Shown one piece after another: positions 32,401 to 41,000 of a stretch of DNA of 64,000 nucleotides; the first letter of the stretch is position 1, and each line of letters opens with the position of its first letter. The DNA is from Clostridiaceae bacterium Marseille-Q4143 (GTDB lineage Bacteria > Bacillota > Clostridia > Lachnospirales > Lachnospiraceae). The notes beneath the pieces were generated by a model. That model made no database searches and was not told where the DNA came from. It saw only the letters and a program-made list of their open reading frames with translations. The stretch spans positions 2,986,416-3,050,415 of the forward strand of contig CP073693.1 in the NCBI GenBank assembly GCA_018228645.1, read 5' to 3'. The translations under genes and the position numbers were made by a program.

Positions 32401-35018
32401 TCCTGATCTCCGGCATATGCAGTTGCCTTTACGCCCCCCGGAGTATCTTCTATGTACTGCAGTTCGTATTCCTGCGGGATACTTCCCGTATATCCTTTCG
32501 TCCCGTCCTCATCCTTCGGAATTACCCGGACATACAGATATTTCTTTCCGTCCAGAGATACCGGACTGCCTGTCCAGGTCATCCAGCGATCTACCGACGT
32601 CAGTTTCCGGTCACTGAGATAGTACTGAAGGGTAACTTCCACTTTCGAATCCAGCTGATCGGTAAGTTTCAGATCTGTGATCTGGTCCTTTTTTTCCACT
32701 TTCTGATCCAGAGCTTTTCCACTTTCCAGCGTAACAGCCGGAGGATTCAGTTTCCGATACTGAAAGAGAACTCCACTTTTATTTACCTTCTTACCTTCCT
32801 CCAGTTTCCATGTATACACATCCATGGTTTTTCCTGTGATCTGATCATGGGGAAGCTTCACTCCATCCGTGTAAAGACTTACACCGTCTGCACATTTATA
32901 CCAGACACGATTGACACGTACATAACGGTGTCCTTCATATTCCACGCTTGCAGGTGTTTCCTCTCCTGCCAGTTCATTCAGCTTTGAGATCACATCCGAA
33001 CTCTGCCCTGCGGTAAATGGCTCCTCCACTTTTGTATCAGAATAGAATACCAATGCCTTACTTCCGATTCCGCCAAACTGTACGGTATCGGAAAGGTCCT
33101 TCCCGTTTACTGTCGTATTGGTCTCCACCGAAGCTGTCACGCTTCCCGCTCCCTCGGCAATGTAACTGATATGGCGCACCCGAACCTTGCTGGCTACCTG
33201 GGTATCGTTCTCCGGCATCGTGCGGACGTAGAGATAAAACTTGTTATTGAGAGAAATTGCACCCTCCCAGTCTTCCCATTTCACACCGTCGAAGTCCGAA
33301 CGGGAACTGTCACTCAGATAATAGACCCATTTTCCGGTCTTCTGGCCCTCCGCTTTCAGGATGACTCTGTCTTCTGCCGCAATAGAAGTATTATTGTCCA
33401 GTCTGGTCTGACCATCTTCCAGATAGACATCCGGTGGTGTCAGTTTCTGATAAATGAGATCCCGTTTTTTCCCAATCACCTTACCATCTGATGCTGCCTG
33501 TACTGTTACCTTTGCCTTCTGATCTTTCCCATATTCAAGGGCAACAGATTTTTTATCATCATATTTTTCTGTCTGCTCATTGCATTCATACCAGAGCTGA
33601 TTGATTTTTACATATTTCTTACCATCAAGGGATACGATCGTTCCGGATGCTTCTCCCTGAGCAGATTTCTCCAGTTTTTCTCTCTGTTCTTTTGAGACTT
33701 TCTTACCAATAGGCGTCTTGCCGTTCAGCGTGTAATAAATGCCTGCACCTCCGGTTTCTGAAAGCTTCAGGGAATCCGGTTCACTGCTGCTGGAATCTTC
33801 TCTTATTATCACATCGATGGCTTCTCCGGTCACTGAGCCGGGCTTATCAGTCCGATAGTTCCACTCATAGCAGGCCGGTTCACTGTCCGTAAATCGATAA
33901 CCGGATCCCTTCTGTTCTTCTGTCGGCGCAATTGCCTTTACATACAGATATTTTCTCGAATTCAACGGTATATCCTCTGCATTCCAGACATTCCACCGCA
34001 CATTTGCAAAAGAAGATAATTTGCTGTTGGAAAAATAATATTTGTATGTGATCTGGCTTTTGATTTTCTCATAGCCATTTGTCAGATTCACATCACTAGG
34101 GTCCGGGTTCACCGGCTCTATTCCCACAATACTGTCATCCGCAAATACGGAAGCAGTTTTACCTTCAGAAACATCTGCGCCGCTCTCCAGTCTCAGAACC
34201 GGAGCTGCCAGCTGTGCCTTTGGACCTGCAAACTCATAGCTGTAACAGTGATAAACCACCTCATCATAATCATGGGAAAGATACTTCTCACCTATCGTGA
34301 CACGCATAAAATGATCAATATAGGTCATTGTGATCATGTCAATCCGCTTCACGTCTTTCAACGGAATCTTTGATGATGATTCATAAACGGCTGCTTGTTT
34401 TTCGTTCATATATGCCGTCACAGATCCATCAAAAGCATATCCTGCAGGCGAGCCTTCTTTGTTGGTCGCAAGCATTTTTTCTGAAATACCAGAACTCAGA
34501 TTGGACGCTTTGAATTTTTTTCTGACAATGTCTTCAAAATCTGCAAATGCGTAGGAATCGCTTGCATCCGTAATGACCTTATAATAGGTCTTTGTCGATC
34601 CGCTTTTGGGAGATACATAATAACCGCTTTCTGTCCCCTCGCTTCCTCTATAGACCAGCGTTCCTTTGGTATACTCCACGGAAGGATTCAGGTTGGCAAT
34701 CGTCATTTCAGATTTTTCCCTGTATAACAGATCTATCTGATAGGTCTCCCGATCCTCCGCTGAACTTCCGGACAATGTATATGAAGTTCCATCAATCCGG
34801 ATCTGATCGGTCGTTACCTTCTGTTCAGCCTTATAGTCCTTAAGTTGAATATCTTCTCCCCACACATTTTCTTCGTCTGTCCACTCCAGAGTCCCGCTGG
34901 CTTGGGAGACCGACGGAAATGCTGTCCACAGATTAACGAGCAGCACTGCCGTCAGCACTGCGCTGAAAAGTGTCTTTCCCCATATGAACTTTTTCCGATG
35001 ATGGTTCTGTCTTTTCAT
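29454..35018 (-). CDS. Giant surface protein with chitobiase-type beta-sandwich repeats and C-terminal anchor
   Basis: 1854 residues from the ATG at 35018, which has AGAAGGAG seven bases upstream. A signal sequence follows a basic start (MKRQNHHRKK..., hydrophobic core about 14-34, cleavage near SQASG). The body holds repeated modules with YYLSD...W...YLYVR and, from about 1040 to 1640, repeats with the motif IYYTTDGSDPT typical of CHB_HEX_C_1/Fn3-associated domains. The C-terminal domain (IGLPIPAAYENS) precedes one membrane segment and a basic tail (RRSRKKREDERAE). No LPxTG is present. It is a paralogue of the 2688-residue neighbour. An operator-like site lies upstream (35052-35086). Confidence 0.85.
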   Translation of the reverse strand: MKRQNHHRKKFIWGKTLFSAVLTAVLLVNLWTAFPSVSQASGTLEWTDEENVWGEDIQLKDYKAEQKVTTDQIRIDGTSYTLSGSSAEDRETYQIDLLYREKSEMTIANLNPSVEYTKGTLVYRGSEGTESGYYVSPKSGSTKTYYKVITDASDSYAFADFEDIVRKKFKASNLSSGISEKMLATNKEGSPAGYAFDGSVTAYMNEKQAAVYESSSKIPLKDVKRIDMITMTYIDHFMRVTIGEKYLSHDYDEVVYHCYSYEFAGPKAQLAAPVLRLESGADVSEGKTASVFADDSIVGIEPVNPDPSDVNLTNGYEKIKSQITYKYYFSNSKLSSFANVRWNVWNAEDIPLNSRKYLYVKAIAPTEEQKGSGYRFTDSEPACYEWNYRTDKPGSVTGEAIDVIIREDSSSSEPDSLKLSETGGAGIYYTLNGKTPIGKKVSKEQREKLEKSAQGEASGTIVSLDGKKYVKINQLWYECNEQTEKYDDKKSVALEYGKDQKAKVTVQAASDGKVIGKKRDLIYQKLTPPDVYLEDGQTRLDNNTSIAAEDRVILKAEGQKTGKWVYYLSDSSRSDFDGVKWEDWEGAISLNNKFYLYVRTMPENDTQVASKVRVRHISYIAEGAGSVTASVETNTTVNGKDLSDTVQFGGIGSKALVFYSDTKVEEPFTAGQSSDVISKLNELAGEETPASVEYEGHRYVRVNRVWYKCADGVSLYTDGVKLPHDQITGKTMDVYTWKLEEGKKVNKSGVLFQYRKLNPPAVTLESGKALDQKVEKKDQITDLKLTDQLDSKVEVTLQYYLSDRKLTSVDRWMTWTGSPVSLDGKKYLYVRVIPKDEDGTKGYTGSIPQEYELQYIEDTPGGVKATAYAGDQEVQGGVDYGDKIELIRLTTEEEDALIFYTINKSEPVFTKVDYSKRSVLDGLYDKATAGSITLDGKRYVKLNGLWYECGEDTQLYEDKITVDESIYTSNYLIINAQALTEGKIIGSADRFTYSFSLRSQAEAPTANPKDGETISMGDSISLYCSTGGSRIFYTLNGSAPVVTLNGTEVVMGKDTYEFKDAPIEITDDIADYGSSLTITAIACSLTSQYGELVRTMKDSELTRFVYKVTDQPVVESVTSVPSTDSENRTIVEIGTKIRLYSATEGVTIFYTTDGSEPVFDEAALEPKNSATRKYNGSEGITVPAIGDSSLFTITAVAYKEGLASSAISRLVFAYPSAVSSPYATPSGGAVTENTQVTLKTATKDAVIYYEIAYGGDTPKDPTEESNVFDSDNPFTITKKTTIKAYAVKDGMESQIVTLTYEVSEKLSTPTPSIDTGSVVASGTVIGLEAEKDATIYYTVDGSDPKKTDNQKVLVGDRVIISGKAGDVVSVRAYAAKTGYSDSEVGYYSYSISSYEGGIFADKETGSIVKNGEIIHLSSDVSGAAIHYTTDGSTPSESSSAGSAVTITGTPGENVIVKAIAIADGTDKAVSAATFTYTIMDRLAAPSASVPDGAIFTEEGAVELTAETGRIFYTTDGTDPTTASNLYKKAISIKESVTIKAVAVADDYEQSEISTFTYGFADQVAAPTANFASGELEMGTEITFSTETDGASIYYRTDGMDPNPDEKTGLILYTGPISVEKAVTFKVIAVKNQMADSKVLTAGYTVREPVVVEEIEEEETPQDNSGTGRLQSRRNFSNVQAGPSFTDVVLKNAVYGVVVSTDEEVLPENVQLLVEQTGTTDASERMVKQIINENYGLVAAYNVTLLSDGQEIQPNGEIEIGLPIPAAYENSIVQVVCLQEDGSVETFETRRSGGEAYIKTNHLSVYAIAAPTEYSEGKKAFPWLAVAYSTAVVLAGIGILLLRRSRKKREDERAE

Positions 35019-35051
35019 ACACATGCTCCTTCTTGTAAAAAAGAGTATCAT

Positions 35052-35086
35052 ACTTTCGGGCAGTGCTCATTACTCGTTCGGGTAGT
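35052..35086 (-). promoter_or_regulatory. Operator-like double site upstream of the 1854-residue surface gene
   Basis: Minus strand shows GACTACCCGAACGAGTAAT (an imperfect palindrome, 35086-35069) and then GCACTGCCCGAAAGT (35065-35052). Both share the half-site ACTRCCCGAA. A -10-like TATGAT lies at 35052-35047, with no good -35, as expected for an activator-dependent promoter. The same 12-base half-site GCACTGCCCGAA occurs at 50640-50651 next to the LuxR regulator gene. Confidence 0.55.
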
Positions 35087-35088
35087 CT

Positions 35089-38000
35089 TTACCTGTCCCT
35101 TTTCATTTTTTTCCATTTTCTTGAAATATAATAGCCAAGTCCTGCAATCACAGTCACCGCTGCTGCCGCTTCCAGTATAAGCAGATAAGAAACTGTCCAG
35201 CCGTCGGATGCCGCTTCTTCCAGACCTACCAGTGCATAATTGCTGAAATGATCGGTCTTCGCATACGCCATGCCATCCTGTCTGCGGGTCTCTTTCTTCG
35301 TGATCTTATTGTTTTTATCAATATAAACAATGGTCACTGCTGCATTTTCATAAGCTTCCGGTATTGGCATTCCAATCTCCACCTCACCCTGCGGCTGTGC
35401 AATGGTACTGCCCCGCATCAGATACATATTATAGGAACTGATAATCGTATAATCATCTCCGAACAGCTGCCGCACATTGGCAAGGGCTTCCTGCCCATAT
35501 TCCTGTTTTTCCGTTACCAGAACCGCATCACTGGGGATGGATTCCCAGGTAGAAGAGACCACCGTATTGCAGTCCCGTTCCCTGAGCACCCTGCTCTGAT
35601 AGGAAGTGCTCTGCTGCTGTCCCTCTGTCCTTGCCAGTCCGCTGCTGTCGGTATCCTTCAGCTGCTGCTCTTCCAGAAGCGCCTCTTCTGCTTTTTTCTG
35701 TTCCACTGCAGGTATCGTATCTACCTGGTAGTACAGTTCGGTTACAGCAGAAAGCTGCATATCTTCCCGGTATGCTGCCGCCAGAATCGTGACAGTCCGG
35801 TTCACAGTAATACCATCTTCCGTATAGAGCGTCATGGAATCCAGATTGTCCCGGGTGGGTTCCGTTCCGTCGGTGGAATAATAAATCTCCGCACCGGATG
35901 TGTCTGTATGCAGAGCCACAATCGTTCCCGGTTCCAGCACGGTGCCGGTGTCATGGGATGCTGTCGGCTTCGCTGCCTTCAGCGCTGCCGTATACTGGAA
36001 GGATGCCACCTCGCTGACCTCACCGTCTGCAGATACCGCAATCGCTTTCAGATTGGTGGTCTTATTGATCAGGATCGGCTCCTTATAAAGACTGGAACTT
36101 TCCGTCGGCGTCACACCATCCGTCGTATAATAGATTTTCTCCGCAGAAGAATTCAGTTCCACTCTTGTTGCCACTGTCAGCGTACCGCCGGATGGCGATG
36201 CTGTCGGTGCAGACGGCTTCTCCTTAATCTTGTAGGTAAATGTACATACGGTTCCTGCATCTCCGTCCACAACAACCACCGCCTTAATCATAAAGCTGCT
36301 TCCGGATGTTCCTTCCACTGTCACAACGGTACCTTTGATTCCGCTGTCTGCCGGAGAAGATCCATCCGTCGTATAGCGGATCTCAGCATCTGTTACATCT
36401 GTCATCAGATTGATCTTGGAACCGATAGACACCAGTGTCCCATTCGGCACATCTGCCGTCACGCCTCCTGCGCTCTGACTGATCTGATAAGTAAATGTCA
36501 CTACCTCGCTGACCGATTTTCCGTCTTTTCGCGCACAGGCTTTTACAGTGACCGTACTTCCTGCAGTACCATCCAGAATCAGTTCACTTCCGGATATGAC
36601 AGACGCATTGCTCTGGTCTGACGGATCACTTCCATCCATGGTATAGTAGATAGACGCCCCGTCAGCTGCTTTCAGTTTCAGTCTGGTTCCTCTTGATACC
36701 ATGGCGCCGCTGTCGATGGATGCCGTCGGTGCGGACAGCTGCTCTCTGGAATTATAAGTCAGTGTCAGAATACCACTCTTCACACCATCCTTTACCGCAA
36801 TCGCCTTGATCACCGTCGCTCCGTTAATGATAATCGGCTGGGTCGCATCAAAGACAGAACTGGAGATCGTCGGATCTTCAGGTGTGGTTCCATCTCTGGA
36901 TACTGTGTAATAAATTTCCGCACCTTCCGTTTTATTCTTCAGGATGACCTCTGTTCCCATATCCACATCACCGGATGGAATATTGGCATAAGGCATCTCC
37001 ACATCAGAAGGAAAACTGTAGGTATATTTTGCTTCCGGACTGTTGGACAGCTCCAGATGTACTGCAATTGCCCTCACGGTAAAATAGCCATTTCCGGAAG
37101 ACGGTGCTATGATTCCCTGTCCTGCATCATAGAGAAGCGTACTGCCCGCCGGAGCAAATGTACCATCTTCTGACTTTGTCACCGACGGTGCTGATCCATC
37201 AGCGGTATAATAAATAGAAGCACCCTTTGTCGGTGTGGATAAAAGGATCTTATCTCCCGGCGTAATTACGGTTGGTTCCTGATCAGAGGTAGATGGTGTA
37301 GCTGTCGGCGCCACTGCCTGATCCTGATCCGCAATGGTATAAATAAACCTTACCGTTTCGCTGTCTTTCAGCTCTTTTCGTCCGGTTCCGTCCGTGCTCC
37401 ATTTCACGGCTTTCATCCGGATCACAAACTGATTGCCATAATCTCCTTCTACCTCAATTCCATTTTTACTGTCGTAAAGCTTCGTCTCTCCTTCTTCATG
37501 ATCCAGTACTTCTGCATTGCTGTCACCGATCACATAATAGAGTTCTGCCCCCGGTGTCAGCGACTGGAAGGAAAGGCTTGCTCCCTTCTGCACCTGTGTA
37601 CTGTCTTTGTCTTCCCCTCCCGGGAAATGAAGGGTATCCATGGAAGCTTCCGGCACAGAGGCCTGTCCCATCGGAGATACCTGATATGCATAGGTTACCG
37701 TTTTTCCCGGTTCCCCTTCTGTTCCCAGCACTGCAGTATGGATATACTGCGGCTTTGTGCCGGACTCTCCATTATAGAAACTGATGGAATCGGTATACAC
37801 CTGGACACTGGCATCTGTCCGGTACCAGCGGTTTCCGATCTTAAAATATCCGTTTTCTCCATCCTTCAGTCCGGAAAGATTTTCCGTCACACGGATAAAA
37901 GAAAACTTATTATTCAAAGTATCACTGATCAGATACAGAATTCTTGCCCCTTTTTCCTGACAGCTCAGATAGACCGGTGAACTGGAGGAAATGATGGACG

Positions 38001-41000
38001 CCGCAGATGCATCTGATGTACTTTCTACTGACACTGTACGCGGAGAGATCGTTACCGTACCCGCTTCATCTACAAACAGATAGTGGTACGTATCCACTTC
38101 CTGATACTTCTTCTCTTTTGCATTGTAAATGCGGGCATAGATATAATATCCATCTGCACCGGATGGCCGGTTAATTGTGATCGAAGTATCTTCATATAAC
38201 GTCCAGTTTCCATCCAGATGCAGTTTTTCTCCGGAAAGCTCTGTCGCAGATACCAGATACTGCAATCTCGTCATTCCCAGCTGTTCCGCCTGTGTCATGG
38301 TAAAGCGGAATTTAAAGCTGTCGCCTGACGCAATCCTGTCATTTTCCGCCAGTTCTGTTCCATCATCCAGATAAACATGGATATCTGCTGTTGCTTTCAG
38401 ACAAGTCGTGCAGGAACCGTACCGATAAATCGTAGACGGATATCCGGCTGCCTCCACCTTCACATACAGATACCAGGTACCTTCCTTGTCGGAAAGCTTA
38501 AATCCATCTGAAACATCTTTCCATTCTGCATTCTCAAATGCACTGCTATTTACGGTATATCCCGTTGCATTATGCTCCAGCTGTGTCGTGGTCCATCCGA
38601 TTTCCAGAAGTTCCTTATCCGACAGACAGTACTGATAACTGCATTTGGTATTCACATCTGTAATATCAAGTTTCGATTCCTGTCCATAGAATGCCTGGTC
38701 TACAAAATCCACTACATTCTCAGTACCATTTTCCTTATAGAAATCAACTATTGTTACACGCGGTGCGGGAAGTGGCAGATGGTCTTCCGCTGTAAATGGT
38801 TTAGAAGTACTCTCCTCATAAAATTTCCCGCTTGATTTCGGCAGCAGTCGAATCGTTACCTTGTCAGCAGTAAACGGATAAGTGATCACATTTCTTCCAT
38901 CAATATCGGAATACTGTGCTTCCACCCACTTGCCGCTGCCGGTATCGTAATAATACATGGTACAGTCAATAGTCGCATTTAATGGCAGCTGTATCTGATC
39001 CGTCAGGCCGTCTTTGTCTGTTCTGACAACTTTCCAGTCACTGTCTTCATAGAACTTCGGTTTCTTACCGTCGCTGGAAAACGGATAAACCATAGCTCCT
39101 TTCCCTTGCAGATAATGATAATATCCATCCGTCGCATACAGATTTTCAATCTGATAATAACCACTGTCTCCTATTGGCAGGTTCTGCTCGTCGCTGTAGT
39201 ATAACTGTTGATCTTTATCATCCTGCGCCTTTCTCGCCCGGTATGCCATATGCCAGGATGATACGTCTCTTGTCAGTCCACCAATACTGGTTTTTATCTC
39301 TGTCTCCGTACTTTCCGGAGAAATAACCGTAAATGCATTTTCTTTTACGAGCCATGCAAGGTCAAATCCGGATATTTTATCCGACTCTGATGCCGAGCTG
39401 TAATAATCATAATTTTTCCAGTTATGCCACCCTGTATCCGAAGGTTTTTTCTGCTGTCCAACAAGCACGGTATCATCTGTTACTCTGGCCGTTCCCAGAT
39501 TTGCAACATCTTCCGTACCCGTTACAATAATATTCTGAAGTGTCAAAGCAGTGCCGGTGTCGGTGCCGGTCAGATAGTTTCCGTTCTGTATATCACCCTG
39601 CACATACAAATCCTTAAGAGTGAGGTTTTCTGACTTACCGATAATTCCACCAGCCATCAGGGCTGCTCCATTGTCTGCCGGCTGCCCCTCTACATTTGCT
39701 GACAGATTGATCTTCTGCGAAACTTCGGATATGGTACTGTCCGCACTGCCCCTTCCTGCTATCGCACCTGCATACAGGTAATTTCCCGTATAAACAAAGC
39801 CCGCATCATCAGATGAAGTTTCGGAAGATGCATCGTTTCCAGGTACAGGATCTTCCTTCTTTTCCTGATACAGATACGCATCTATCGCCTCAATTGTCTG
39901 TATTCCGCTTAAAGACACTGTCTTCTGAAAACCTGGCGCTTTCGCCTCTGCTTTTGCAGTTTTTTCGGTAAAGGTTATGGATTCTCCGGCCGGCAGAATA
40001 TTCCCCTGCAATGGTTCAGAAGCCACCCCGTCCTTAATACTCCGATATTCCTTGGAATCCCAGGCTCCACTGGTTTTCGTCCAGCCGTCAGGAAACGTTC
40101 CAATGTAAATCCTTTTTGCGGCATCGGTATTGCTTAAGGTTAAGGTATAAACAGCTTCCTCCTTCGTTGTGTATGCCGGCGTTGACAGCACCATCGTCAT
40201 CCTGCCTGCCTGAACAGTGTCGCTTAAGGACGCATCCTTTTTATAAACAGCCGAAGTTATTTTGCCTGTCTCCGCATAAACGGTATTCCCCTCTGTCTCA
40301 TACAAAGCCGTAAACTGATTCTCAATCTGAAGCGGTGTTTTATCATCTGCTGGATGATCGGATACCGTTACTCTATACGTTACCGTCTGCTCACCACTCG
40401 CTGTGGTATAAGAAGCACCGTCCGATGAAGTAGTACCTGTTCCAGTCCAGGTACCGCCACTTTGCGAAGCCGTCAGTTTTGTTCCCGCCAGTATTCCTGC
40501 ACAATCAATGGTATAGGTAATTACAGCAGAACCATTGTCCTCTTCCAGCACTGCAGGTGCTGTTACATTCAGCTTCAGCGTATCTGCTTTTATTGTACTG
40601 TTCTTTTTCTCTTGGGGAGTTGTCTTCGTAGCAGTGTCAATTTCATTTACTTTTAATGATGTTTTACTGATAGAGAAACCCGTTCCTGTCAGGCCAAACG
40701 TTACTCCATTGTTGCTTGAAATCCGATATGTAAAATTTTTTGTTTTGGAAAGCTCATTTTCAGCAAAAGTTACCGATCTGGAATTACCACTGACGTCTGC
40801 CCAGTTTCCTCCTGTCGGTCCGGTCAAAGTAAAAGTTCCCGCCCTGTCACTTGTGATCTGTACTGTGTAATCAATCGTCGAACTTTCTGCTGCATATTCC
40901 GGAGACTGAATGGACAGATTCAGACTTCCAATTCCGCTGTTCGAACTCTCCGGGTTCGTTTTTTCTCCATTTGCCGGAGGAACCAATGTCGTTGTTTTCG

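Noticed and set aside
35248..36621. Open frame of 457 codons on the plus strand within the 2688-residue gene
   Set aside because: It mirrors the repeat region of the giant surface gene, has no domain and an unnatural Arg/Cys-rich composition. It is a by-product of the repeat codon use.
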